NCBI GenBank assembly: GCA_003241685.1
Contig: QFPJ01000022.1
Coordinates: forward strand, 1 to 47,581
Direction: 5' to 3'
Source of the DNA: Sphingopyxis macrogoltabida
GTDB taxonomy: Bacteria > Pseudomonadota > Alphaproteobacteria > Sphingomonadales > Sphingomonadaceae
DNA: 47,581 bases
Under the pieces are notes generated by a model. That model saw only the letters and a list, made by a program, of their open reading frames with translations. It was not told the origin of the DNA and ran no database searches. Shown in pieces: positions 17,218-27,413 of this stretch. Positions within the stretch are counted from its first letter, which is position 1; each line of letters begins with the position of its first letter. The position numbers and the translations under genes are program-made.

Positions 17218-17939
17218 ACCAATTCCCCCAGCTTTGCCAGTGCCAGTTCCTGCAACCGCGCTTCATCCTCGGCGCCGTCGAACACACCCGCGACAAAGGC
17301 TTGCAGCAGGATCTTCTTCGCCTCGGCCGGCGGCAGCCCGCGCGACTGGAGATAATAAAGGCTCATCGCGTCGAGTTCACCGATCGCGCAGCCGTGCGCG
17401 CACTTGACGTCGTCGGCGAAGATTTCGAGTTCGGGCTTGGCGTTGGCGGTTGCGCTGCGATCCAGCAGCATCGCCTTCACATCCTGCTCGCTGTCGGTCT
17501 GCTGCGCCCCGCGTGCGACCGCGACCTTGCCGAGATAGGTGCCCGTCGCGGTGCCGCCGAGGACCGAGCGGACCATCTGCCGCGACGTTGCGCCGGGTTC
17601 GGCATGGGTCACGGTGGTAATGATCTCGAGATTCTGGTCGCCACCGCCGATCTGCGCCGCGCCGAGATGGAAATCGGCGCCTTCGTGCAGCGTCACCGCG
17701 AGTTCGATGCGGCCATAGGCGCCGCCGATGTTGAGGATGTGGAGCGACGCGGTCGCGCCCTTGCCGATGCTCATTTCGATCTGCTGGATCGCGCCTTCGT
17801 CCTGCACGATCGCCCGCGCGAACTTGCCGCCCGCAGGCACGATGATGCTCTCGGGCGCGGGCAACGGCCAAAGGCGCGCCAGCGCCTCCATATCGCTGTA
17901 CCGCCAAGCTTCGTCGCGGCGCGTGGGGAGGGCGGTCAT
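17214..17939 (-). CDS. sufD: Fe-S scaffold subunit SufD
   Basis: A 241-residue SufB/SufD family protein, the partner of SufB in the SufBC2D scaffold. Visible features are RRDEAWRYSDMEAL near the start, the central beta-helix, and the C-terminal DDVKCAHGCAIGELDAMSLYYLQSRG with its conserved CxHG-like segment, then GLPPAEAKKILLQAFVAGVFD. At 241 residues it is the short alphaproteobacterial form. The ATG at 17939 is chosen; a longer frame would run into the upstream repeat. It ends in a 4-base overlap with sufS. The 112-base gap to sufC, unusual in this operon, is almost filled by a repeat. Confidence 0.92.
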   Translation of the reverse strand: MTALPTRRDEAWRYSDMEALARLWPLPAPESIIVPAGGKFARAIVQDEGAIQQIEMSIGKGATASLHILNIGGAYGRIELAVTLHEGADFHLGAAQIGGGDQNLEIITTVTHAEPGATSRQMVRSVLGGTATGTYLGKVAVARGAQQTDSEQDVKAMLLDRSATANAKPELEIFADDVKCAHGCAIGELDAMSLYYLQSRGLPPAEAKKILLQAFVAGVFDGAEDEARLQELALAKLGELV

Positions 17940-17955
17940 CGGGCTATAGCCTTTT

Positions 17956-18028
17956 CGTCGCCCCGGACTTGATCCGGGGCCCATTCCGGCGCGGCGGCGA
18001 TGGATGCCGGATCAAGTCCGGCATGACG
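17956..18028. repeat. Palindromic repeat in the sufC-sufD gap
   Basis: A 73-bp element with two internal inverted pieces: CCCCGGACTTGATCCGGGG at 17961-17979 and a 21-base piece at 18004-18024 containing GGATCAAGTCCGG, which pair with each other across the element. It matches the copy inside sufC (18636-18708) at 67 of 73 positions. It sits 16 bases upstream of the sufD start, within the operon transcript, where it would form a strong RNA hairpin. Confidence 0.88.
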
Positions 18029-18051
18029 ATGGAAGGGATGGTGCGCGCTCA

Positions 18052-18906
<855 letters not shown>

Positions 18907-18914
18907 AGGTCCGT

Positions 18915-19264
18915 TCAATTTCCGCCGCGTTGCTGGCGGCCGGTACGTATCTTCTGCAATAATTTCATGAAGTTCGGCATTTCCGCTGCGTCGAGCTGCG
19001 ACTTCAGGCCGCTCGCCTGATCGGCCGGATATTCCTTGTCGATCGCGCCAAAAAGCTGGACCTTCAGTTCCTTGCATCCCTCGGCGGCCGCGGCAAAAAT
19101 CGCATCGTCCGCGGCATCGGTTTTGGTCATGCGGACGGCGTAAGTCGTCATGCAGCGGTCGTTGGCCTGCGCCAGCATCATCACATTGGCCTGTGCGGGC
19201 TGCGCATGAACCGTCCCGGAAAACAATGCCGTGCCCAGCAAGAGGCCGGTCGTCAAAATCCGGT

Positions 19265-19268
<4 letters not shown>
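18915..19268 (-). CDS. Small secreted two-cysteine protein within the suf operon
   Basis: A 117-residue protein with a classic signal peptide (TTGLLLGTALFSGTVHA, cleavage after AHA at about residue 22). The mature ~95 residues contain two cysteines (Cys39 and Cys65) and are otherwise charged and helical-looking, ending in KIRTGRQQRGGN. I do not recognise the family. It starts at a GTG at 19268 that overlaps the sufB stop by 4 bases (GTGA) and ends 8 bases before sufC, so it is embedded between sufB and sufC and translated with them. Suf proteins act in the cytoplasm, so an exported protein here is unexpected. Confidence 0.75.
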
Positions 19269-20748
<1,480 letters not shown>

Positions 20749-20752
<4 letters not shown>

Positions 20753-21309
20753 TGCAAAATTCCGTTTGCCTCGAGCGAAGTCGAGAGACCCATCGGTCGT
20801 GCGCTGCCGAGGGGTGTCTCGACTTCATCCAAAGGGTGAAGTTTATCCTGAGCGCCTGCCACGGCAGTCGAAGGGCTCGACACGGGCGGGTTTGATTCTC
20901 GGGGGGCGACGCAGAGGCTCGCCAGGCTGATGTCGGCCAGCGCCCCGCGAACCGCGCCGTTCACGACGCCCCAGTGCGGCTGCACCTTGCAACTGCCTTC
21001 GAGCGAGCAATCATGGCGGCCTTCGGCGACGCAGGCGGTGAGGGCGATCGGACCCTCGACGGCTTCGATGATGTCGGCAACGCTGATCGCGGCCGCGGGC
21101 CGGGCGAGTCGCACGCCGCCGCCGCTGCCGCGCGAGGCGACGAGCAGCCCGGCGCGCGCGAGGCCGCTCACCAGCTTCTGCGCGGTCGGCCCGGGAATGC
21201 CGGTCTGATCCGCGAGCACCCCGGCGCTGAGCGGGACAGAGCCGCACTGGCGCGCGGCGGCGCTCATCAGCACCACGGCATAATCGGCAAGGTTCGAAAG
21301 GCGCATCAT
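20749..21309 (-). CDS. Rrf2-family [Fe-S]-type regulator of the suf operon, extended C-terminus
   Basis: A 186-residue Rrf2/IscR-like regulator. The winged helix begins at MRLSNLADYAVVLMSAAA, with recognition region GIPGPTAQKLVSGLARAGLL and wing SRGSGGGVRLARP. The three cluster ligands are Cys93, Cys101 and Cys107 (CVAEGRHDC..EGSC). It would sense Fe-S status and control the operon it heads. The normal family length ends near residue 135. The remaining ~50 residues are encoded by dispersed repeats (20762-20830 and adjoining sequence), yet the frame stays open to an ATGA overlap with sufB. A GGAAGAAG ribosome site precedes the ATG pair at 21309/21306. Confidence 0.92.
20762..20830. repeat. Palindromic element encoding the Rrf2 C-terminal tail
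   Basis: Inverted core GAAGTCGAGA (20777-20786) and TCTCGACTTC (20817-20826), related to the sufS element at 17119-17200 but decayed at its right end. A second short dispersed-repeat-like stretch with TCCTGAGC and GTCGAAGG follows at about 20846-20886. Both are read through in the regulator's frame. The tail peptide (EVETPLGSAR..GLSTSLEANG) parallels the SufS head (EVEMPNGSAR..GVSTSLDTNG). Confidence 0.8.
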
Positions 21310-21343
21310 CTTCTTCCGTCCGCAATTGCGAACGATTCTTAAC

Positions 21344-21360
21344 TGGAGTAAATCACTCCA
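21344..21360. promoter_or_regulatory. Candidate Rrf2 operator of the suf operon
   Basis: A perfect inverted repeat TGGAGT-aaatc-ACTCCA, 35 bases upstream of the regulator start codon and directly downstream of the -10 box, where a bound repressor would cover the transcription start. Its position suggests autoregulation by the Rrf2 protein. Binding is inferred. Confidence 0.7.
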
Positions 21361-21362
21361 CT

Positions 21363-21391
21363 TATATAGGCAAAGCGGCGCACCAGTGCAA
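21363..21391 (-). promoter_or_regulatory. Sigma70-like promoter of the suf operon
   Basis: On the minus strand, TTGCAC (21386-21391) and TATATA (21363-21368) are separated by exactly 17 bases, a close match to the housekeeping promoter consensus. This AT-rich spot stands out in the high-GC surroundings. Transcription would start inside the adjacent palindromic operator. Confidence 0.7.
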
Positions 21392-21430
21392 GCAAGGCGG
21401 ACTTCGGCTTGCCAAACAAAAGGACCGGGC

Positions 21431-21470
21431 AAAAAAATGGCACCCGTCCGGCCGGGACCGAACGAGTGCC
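21431..21470 (-). terminator. Rho-independent terminator after the AraC gene
   Basis: Read on the minus strand, a stem GGCAC...GTGCC (21466-21470 with 21439-21443, with further pairing inside) is followed by a run of seven T (21437-21431). It lies 150 bases beyond the stop of the AraC-type gene at 21620 and just before the suf promoter. Apart from this terminator and the suf promoter and operator, nothing was seen in 21310-21619. Confidence 0.65.
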
Positions 21471-21619
21471 GAGATGAAGGTCTCAGTCCTCGTCAAAGGA
21501 AGAGCTCTTCTGGGTCGCGGCACCCGATTATGCCGGGCACGCGATTCGCGATTGTATGGAAACGCCAAAAAGCCCGTCCGGGACATTTTTGATCGTTAAC
21601 GGCGCCTTTGCCGGATGCT

Positions 21620-22507
21620 TCAGGTTTCCGACACGATCGGGCCGACGCGGCCGGCAAGCTGCTTGCGGCCCTGGGCCGTGGAGGCGGTATAGAGCGTCGG
21701 GCGCGTCAGCTGACCGGGTGTCGCGCCCGCGAAGCGCTTCACCTCGCGGATCAGGTGCGACTGGTCGTAAAAGGCGTCGTCGAGTTGGGCGGCCGCCAGT
21801 CCTTCGCCGCGGGCGAGCGCCGATGCCGCGCGCACCGCGCGATATTTGCGGGCCAGCATCCGCGGCGACAGGCCGTAATAATGCTTGGTCATCCGTTCGA
21901 CCGAGCGGATCGACATGCCCGTTGCCGCGACCAGATCCGCGACCTGCGGCGACGCGGTGCCGGTCAGCCACTGATCGACCGTGCGGATGAACCACATCGG
22001 CGGCGGCTCGTCGCGCTTCAGCACTTCGCGCACGAAATTATTGCCGATCACCAGCCGTTCGGCATCGTCGGAGGCGGTGTGGAGGGCGTCGGCCACCGCA
22101 TCGACCCATGCGCCGAACAGGTCGGCGGCGTCGATCGCGCGGTCGGTCAGCTTTTCGGCATCGGCCCCCATCAGCGCCGACCAGCCCGCCGGCAACATGC
22201 CGAAACCGAAGATGCATGTCGGGCGGTGGCTGATCGCGTGGACGCGGCCGCTGGTCGGGCCGACGATATTGGATCGCCGCACCGCGGCGCGATGCCCGTC
22301 GGAAAAGACATATTCGCCGTCGGCGTGGGTGACGAACCGGAATTGCGGCCGGTCGGCGCGCTCATATTCGTCGAAGGGCGCCATATTGATGCGTGCGAAA
22401 TAGAAACTGGACACCATGTCCGCCAGATCGGGGTCCGGCGGAAAATAGCGCAGCTCGAACGGCACGTCGCCGCTGGCGCCCGGTAAAGGCTTCGCATTCT
22501 CTGACAT
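21620..22507 (-). CDS. AraC family transcriptional regulator
   Basis: A 295-residue regulator. The N-terminal ~150 residues resemble the DUF6597-like sensing domain found in many proteobacterial AraC proteins (FELRYFPPDPDLADMVSSFYFA). The C-terminal half carries the DNA-binding domain: VADLVAATGMSIRSVERMTKHYYGLSPRMLARKYRAVRAA, and then AQLDDAFYDQSHLIREVKRFAGATPGQLTR. A GAGGG ribosome site stands 7 bases before the ATG at 22507. It follows the DUF885 gene on the same strand at a distance of 99 bases. Effector and targets are unknown. Confidence 0.87.
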   Translation of the reverse strand: MSENAKPLPGASGDVPFELRYFPPDPDLADMVSSFYFARINMAPFDEYERADRPQFRFVTHADGEYVFSDGHRAAVRRSNIVGPTSGRVHAISHRPTCIFGFGMLPAGWSALMGADAEKLTDRAIDAADLFGAWVDAVADALHTASDDAERLVIGNNFVREVLKRDEPPPMWFIRTVDQWLTGTASPQVADLVAATGMSIRSVERMTKHYYGLSPRMLARKYRAVRAASALARGEGLAAAQLDDAFYDQSHLIREVKRFAGATPGQLTRPTLYTASTAQGRKQLAGRVGPIVSET

Positions 22508-22606
22508 GACGAGACGACCCTCGGCAGCTTTATTGCCGCCTGTGTTGCCCCGCTATAATTTTCGATTCCCGTCAGCGCGTCAAGACGCAATTGCATGCGG
22601 CGGCGG

Positions 22607-24433
22607 TCAGCCTTTCTGCCCGGCCAGCCATTCGTCGACCCGGCGTTCCAATATGTCGAGCGGCACCGGACCGGAGGACAGCACGACATCGTGGAAGTCG
22701 CGATAGTCGAAGCGGTCGCCGAGCGCCGCCTGCGCGCGGCCACGCAATTCCATGATCTTCAGCTTGCCGATCAGATAGGCGGTCGCCTGGCCCGGATAGA
22801 CGATATAGCGTTCGATCGCCTTTTCGATATCGCCGTCGGGGTTGGGCGTATTGTCCTTCAGATACTGGATCGCCTTCGCGCGGCTCCACCTCTTGTCGTG
22901 GATGCCGGTATCGACGACGAGCCGGCACGCGCGCCACAATTCCATGCCCAGCCGCCCGAAGTCGCTGTAGGGATCGGTATAGAAACCCATGTCCTTGGCC
23001 AGTTCCTCCGAATAGAGGCCCCAGCCTTCGGTATAGGCGGTGAAGCCGCCGAAGCGGCGGAAGGGCGGCAGGCCGGTGAGTTCGGTCTGCACCGCGCGTT
23101 GCAGGTGATGGCCGGGGACGCCTTCATGATAGGCGAGCGCTTCCAGCTCGGTCTTCGACATGTCGCGCAGGTCGTACAGATTCACATAATAGGTGCCGGG
23201 ACGCGATCCGTCGGGCGAGGGGGATTGGTAGAAGGCCTTGCCCGCCGATTTCTCGCGGAACGCCTCCACCGCCTTCACCTGCAGATGCGCCTTGGGCAGC
23301 GTGTGGAAAAAGGCCGGCAGCCGGGCCTCCATCGCTTTCACATGCGCATCGACATCGGCCAGATACGCCTCGCGCGTCGTGTAGAAATATTGGGGGCTGG
23401 TGCGCAGATGCTCGAAAAACTGCTGGAGCGTGCCCTTGAAGCCGACCTTGGCCATGATCGTCTTCATCTCGCCGTGAATGCGCGCGACTTCGGCCAGCCC
23501 GAGGTCGTGAATCTGCGCCGCGGTCATGTCGGTGGTGGTGTAGTTGGCGAGCAGCGCCTCATAATAGGCCTTGCCGTCGGGCAGCCGCCATACGCCGTCC
23601 GCGGTCGGTGCGCCGGATTGCTGGCGTTTCATTTCGGCGAGCAGGCGGGTGTAGGCAGGGCCGGCGCTTGTCGACCAGGCCTGTTTCGCGGCGTCGACGA
23701 TTCGCGCCTTTTCGGCCGCCGGGATGTCCAGCTTGCCGGTCTTTGCGCCGATGTCCTCGATCAGCGCATTGTCCGGTTTCAACAGGTTTTCGATGTCCGA
23801 GATGACATAGGCATAGACCCATTTGGGCGGCTGGATACCGCGCGCCGCACGGTCCGCCGATTGCACCGTCAACGCGTCGATCACCGGCCCGATCCCGCGG
23901 ATGCGTTCGACATAGGCCTCGGCTTCGGACGGGTTCGATACGCGGTGAATATTGATGAGAAACGCCGGGATCTGGCTCTGCGCGCCGCGCATCTGATTGA
24001 ACAGATATGTGTGCTGGCGAAAGGCGAAAAGGCTTTCCTCGCGCGCCGCCTGCGCGTTGAACAGTTCGAACGAGAGCGCGTCATCGGGTGACAGATTGGC
24101 GGGATCGTAACTCGCCTGCATCGCGGCGGCGGTCGCCTGTTGCAGCTTGTGCCGCGCAACTTCCGCATCGTCGCTGACATCGTCCCATTTGCCATAGTCG
24201 CCGTCGCGGACGCCGCGATAGGCCTTGCCCTGCGGCGAGAGCGACAATTGGGCTTCGTCATATTTCTGGAAGAATTCGGCGAGCGGCGCACCGGCGGGTA
24301 TGTCCGCCGGCGCCGTCGCGGCGGGCGTGGAGGCCGTCGCGGGCGGCCAGTCGGTCGCGGCAGGCGCGCATCCCGCCATCGCGAGCGACAGCAGACCAGT
24401 GGACATGGAGGCGGCAAAGCGAAGGTGCGACAC
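22607..24433 (-). CDS. DUF885 family lipoprotein, putative zinc-dependent peptidase
   Basis: A 608-residue exported protein. The start is a GTG at 24433 with a GGGAGA ribosome site 6-7 bases upstream; a longer ATG frame from 24790 would cross the divergent pyrD gene and is rejected. The signal peptide ends in a lipobox (LSLAMAGC). The metal-site signature is H436-E-G-V-P-G-H442-H443, followed by the family's AYTEGWGLYSEELAKDMG segment with the presumed third ligand. DUF885 proteins resemble M32/gluzincin-type peptidases, and some are annotated as dipeptidyl or tripeptide-processing enzymes; substrate unproven. It is divergent from pyrD across only 68 bases. Confidence 0.88.
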   Translation of the reverse strand: MSHLRFAASMSTGLLSLAMAGCAPAATDWPPATASTPAATAPADIPAGAPLAEFFQKYDEAQLSLSPQGKAYRGVRDGDYGKWDDVSDDAEVARHKLQQATAAAMQASYDPANLSPDDALSFELFNAQAAREESLFAFRQHTYLFNQMRGAQSQIPAFLINIHRVSNPSEAEAYVERIRGIGPVIDALTVQSADRAARGIQPPKWVYAYVISDIENLLKPDNALIEDIGAKTGKLDIPAAEKARIVDAAKQAWSTSAGPAYTRLLAEMKRQQSGAPTADGVWRLPDGKAYYEALLANYTTTDMTAAQIHDLGLAEVARIHGEMKTIMAKVGFKGTLQQFFEHLRTSPQYFYTTREAYLADVDAHVKAMEARLPAFFHTLPKAHLQVKAVEAFREKSAGKAFYQSPSPDGSRPGTYYVNLYDLRDMSKTELEALAYHEGVPGHHLQRAVQTELTGLPPFRRFGGFTAYTEGWGLYSEELAKDMGFYTDPYSDFGRLGMELWRACRLVVDTGIHDKRWSRAKAIQYLKDNTPNPDGDIEKAIERYIVYPGQATAYLIGKLKIMELRGRAQAALGDRFDYRDFHDVVLSSGPVPLDILERRVDEWLAGQKG

Positions 24434-24501
24434 GATTTTCTCCCGGTTTTTCCGATGGGGACGGGCTTGCCATAGCGACGCCGCGCGCGCAATGGCGAGG
24501 C

Positions 24502-25569
24502 ATGTCGCTCTTTGCCTCCGCCACCGATGCCGCCTATGCGCTCGTGCGCCCGATCGTCCACGCCAGCGATGGAGAGGCCGCGCATGACTGGACGCTGGGG
24601 GCGTTGCAGCCGCTGCCGCGTGCGCGCGGCGCGTTGACCAGCCCGGGGCTGGCGACCGAACTGGCGGGGCTGGCCTTTCCCAATCCTGTCGGCCTGGCGC
24701 CGGGCTTCGACAAGGATGCGCGCGTCGCGCACGCCATGCCGCATTTCGGCTTCGGCTTTGTCGAGGTCGGAACGCTGACCCCGCTGCCACAGGACGGCAA
24801 TCCGCGTCCGCGCCTGTTCCGGCTGGTCGAGGATCGCGCGGTCGTCAACCGCATGGGCTTCAACAATGGCGGGCAGGCGGCGGCTGGGGCGCGGATCGCC
24901 CGGCTTCGGCAACGCGGCCTGCCCGTGCCGCTGGGGATCAACATCGGCGCGAACAAGGACAGCGCCGACCGCATCGCCGATTATGCCGCCGGCACGGCGG
25001 TGATGGCGCCGCTCGCCGATTATCTGACCGTCAATATCTCGTCGCCCAACACGCCGGGGCTGCGCGCGTTGCAGGACAGGGGCGCGCTGGAGGCGCTGCT
25101 GGACGGCGTCGCGGCGGCGCAGCCCGCGGGCGGTGCGAAGCCCGTCTTTCTGAAGGTCGCGCCCGATCTGGAACCGGCCGACATCGACGACATCGTCGCG
25201 GTGGCGATGGACAAGCGGCTGGCGGCGGTGATCGTATCGAACACGACGATCGAACGCCCGCCGCTCGCCTCGCGGCATTCGGCCGAGACGGGCGGCCTGT
25301 CGGGCGCGCCGCTGCATGATCTCGCCTTGCGGCGGCTGCGCGATTTTCGCGCCGCGAGCGGCGGCAAGCTGCCGCTGATCGGCGTGGGCGGCATCGCCAA
25401 TGCCGATCAGGCGTGGACGCGCATTCGCGCCGGGGCCAGCCTGATCCAGATCTATTCGGCGATGGTGTATGAAGGCCCCGGACTGGCGGCGCGGATCGCG
25501 CGCGGCGTCGAAGCGCTGGCGCGGCGCGACGGCTTCGCGCGCGTCGCCGACGCCGTCGGAACGGGCTGA
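24502..25569 (+). CDS. pyrD: Dihydroorotate dehydrogenase (quinone), class 2
   Basis: A 355-residue membrane-associated flavoenzyme that oxidises dihydroorotate to orotate in pyrimidine synthesis, passing electrons to quinones. The N-terminal helical segment (MSLFASATDAAYALVRPIVHA) that inserts into the membrane marks class 2. The FMN barrel includes FPNPVGLAPGFDKD, VEVGTLTPLPQDGNPRPRLFR, NRMGFNNGG, and VNISSPNTPGLR with the catalytic Ser181, then LIGVGGI and AGASLIQIYSAMVYEGP. The start ATG at 24502 is close to GGCGAGG. The divergent DUF885 gene shares its upstream region. Confidence 0.96.
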   Translation: MSLFASATDAAYALVRPIVHASDGEAAHDWTLGALQPLPRARGALTSPGLATELAGLAFPNPVGLAPGFDKDARVAHAMPHFGFGFVEVGTLTPLPQDGNPRPRLFRLVEDRAVVNRMGFNNGGQAAAGARIARLRQRGLPVPLGINIGANKDSADRIADYAAGTAVMAPLADYLTVNISSPNTPGLRALQDRGALEALLDGVAAAQPAGGAKPVFLKVAPDLEPADIDDIVAVAMDKRLAAVIVSNTTIERPPLASRHSAETGGLSGAPLHDLALRRLRDFRAASGGKLPLIGVGGIANADQAWTRIRAGASLIQIYSAMVYEGPGLAARIARGVEALARRDGFARVADAVGTG

Positions 25570-25603
25570 GCGCCGACGTCCGTCGCGGCGCGAACGCGCG
25601 GCG

Positions 25604-25633
25604 GGGGACGCGTCAGGGGACGCGTCAGGGGAC
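25604..25633 (+). repeat. Short tandem repeat, GGGGACGCGTCA x2.5
   Basis: Two full copies of a 12-base unit (25604-25615 and 25616-25627) and a third started copy (GGGGAC, to 25633) lie in the pyrD-ggt gap. Each unit contains the MluI-like palindrome ACGCGT. No function is evident. Confidence 0.8.
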
Positions 25634-25674
25634 AAGGCTTGCGCTCGCATCGCGCGCGCGCCAAGGTTGTGGCC

Positions 25675-27366
25675 ATGACCAAACGACTCCTGACAGCATT
25701 GGGCCTGCTGTTCCTCGCCATTCCGTCGATCGCCGCGGCGCAGGGCGTCACCTCGTCCGCCGACCCGCGCGCGACCGAGGCCGGGCGGCAGATATTGCAT
25801 GACGGCGGTTCGGCCGCGGATGCCGCGGTTGCGATGGTCGCGGTGCTGACGCTGGTCGAACCGCAGTCGAGCGGGATCGGCGGCGGCGGTTTCCTGGTCT
25901 ATCACGATCAAAAGACCGACAGCATCGCGACGATCGACGGCCGCGAAACGGCGCCCGCATCGGCGAAACCCGACCGCTTTCTGGGCGCGGACGGCAAACC
26001 GCGTCCCTTCATGGATGTGGTGCCGGGCGGGCTGTCGGTCGGCGTTCCCGGCAATATGCGGCTGATGGAAACCGCGCACCGCAAATGGGGCAAGCTGGAA
26101 TGGGCGGCGCTGTTCCAGCCGGCGATCAAGCTGGCCGAGGAGGGGTTCGAAGTGACCCCTGCGCTCTATGGCTGGATGGACCGCTATCAGGATGTGTGGC
26201 GCGATTTCCCGGAACTGCGCGCCATATATTATGTCGACGGCAAACCGGCGCCGGTCGGGACGCGCCTGCGTAACCCCGCCTATGCCGCCCTGCTGCGCGA
26301 GGTCGCGGCGAAGGGACCGAACGCTTTCTATGCCGGGGCGAACGCCCGCGCGATCAGCCGGGCGGTGGCGCAGGCGCCGCGCAACAAGGCGCAGATCACG
26401 CTGGCCGACCTTGCCGCCTATCAAGCGAAGGAACGCCCGGCGGTGTGCACCACCTACCGCGTCTATCGCGTCTGCGGCATGGGGCCGCCCTCTTCGGGCG
26501 CGACCACCGTTTTCGGCATCCTCGGCCTGGTCGAAGGCTGGGACATGAAGGCGATGGGCAAGGATAATCCGATGAGCTGGCATCTGCTGTCCGAAGCGAT
26601 GCAACTCGCTTATGCCGACCGCGCCAAATATCTGGGCGATGCCGATTTCGTCGACGTGCCGGTCGCCGGGCTGCTCGACAAATCCTATCTGGCGCAGCGC
26701 CGCGGCCTGATCTCGCCCTTTGGTGCCGCCGGGCGCTACGAAGCCGGAACGCCGCCGGGCGCGGAACCGCGCCGCGTGTCCGGGCCCGTTGCGGAGCAGG
26801 GCACGACGCATTTTGTCGCGGTCGACCGCGACGGCAATGTCGCGTCGATGACGTCGACGATCGAGAGCATCTTCGGCAGCCATCTGGTCGCCAACGGGTA
26901 TCTGCTGAACAATGAAATGACCGATTTCGACCTGTCGCCCGAACGGGACGGCGCACCGGCGGCGAACCGCGTGCAGGCGGGCAAGCGCCCGCTGTCTTCG
27001 ATGTCGCCGACGATCGTCTATGGCCCGGACGGAAAGGTCGTGCTGGCGGTCGGATCGGCGGGCGGCAAGCGCATCATCATGCATGTGACCAAGACGCTGA
27101 TCGGTGTGCTCGACTGGGGCCTGAGCGCGGAGGACGCGATCGCATTGCCCAATCTCTTCTTCGGCCAGCAGGGCGTGCTTATCGAGGATGATGCGGCCGG
27201 CAAGGCGATCGCCGACAAGATGGCCCCCTTTGGCTATGCGATCACGCCGACCGATCTGGGGTCGAAACTGAACGCCGCGCAGCGCGTTGGCGATATATGG
27301 CACGGCGCCGCCGATCCGCGCGGCCCTGGCACGTCTTCCGTCGACGGCGCACCGCCGCAGGGCTGA
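25675..27366 (+). CDS. ggt: Gamma-glutamyltransferase / glutathione hydrolase
   Basis: A 563-residue periplasmic precursor with a signal peptide (LLTALGLLFLAIPSIAAAQG). Gamma-glutamyltransferases cleave themselves before a Thr that becomes the catalytic nucleophile; here this is Thr377 in EQGTTHFVAVDRDGNVASMTSTIE. Other marks are AGRQILHDGGSAADAAVA, SGIGGGGFLVY, DGRETAPASAK and the late PLSSMSPTIV with GSAGGKRI. It would hydrolyse glutathione or transfer its gamma-glutamyl group. The ATG at 25675 is used rather than an in-frame ATG at 25639, because the signal peptide then begins with MTKRL. The gene lies 47 bases before the acyl-CoA ligase gene. Confidence 0.94.
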   Translation: MTKRLLTALGLLFLAIPSIAAAQGVTSSADPRATEAGRQILHDGGSAADAAVAMVAVLTLVEPQSSGIGGGGFLVYHDQKTDSIATIDGRETAPASAKPDRFLGADGKPRPFMDVVPGGLSVGVPGNMRLMETAHRKWGKLEWAALFQPAIKLAEEGFEVTPALYGWMDRYQDVWRDFPELRAIYYVDGKPAPVGTRLRNPAYAALLREVAAKGPNAFYAGANARAISRAVAQAPRNKAQITLADLAAYQAKERPAVCTTYRVYRVCGMGPPSSGATTVFGILGLVEGWDMKAMGKDNPMSWHLLSEAMQLAYADRAKYLGDADFVDVPVAGLLDKSYLAQRRGLISPFGAAGRYEAGTPPGAEPRRVSGPVAEQGTTHFVAVDRDGNVASMTSTIESIFGSHLVANGYLLNNEMTDFDLSPERDGAPAANRVQAGKRPLSSMSPTIVYGPDGKVVLAVGSAGGKRIIMHVTKTLIGVLDWGLSAEDAIALPNLFFGQQGVLIEDDAAGKAIADKMAPFGYAITPTDLGSKLNAAQRVGDIWHGAADPRGPGTSSVDGAPPQG

Positions 27367-27413
27367 ACCGCCGGGCCGACCAAAACAAAGCTTTCACCGG
27401 GAGAGACGAAAGC

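Noticed and set aside
23881..27303. A 1140-codon minus-strand open frame across pyrD and ggt
   Set aside because: It is the antisense of two clear enzymes; its composition (Arg, His, Gln, Asp rich) is what high-GC third positions produce on the opposite strand, and it has no recognisable domain. Its last part is the DUF885 gene in the wrong frame.
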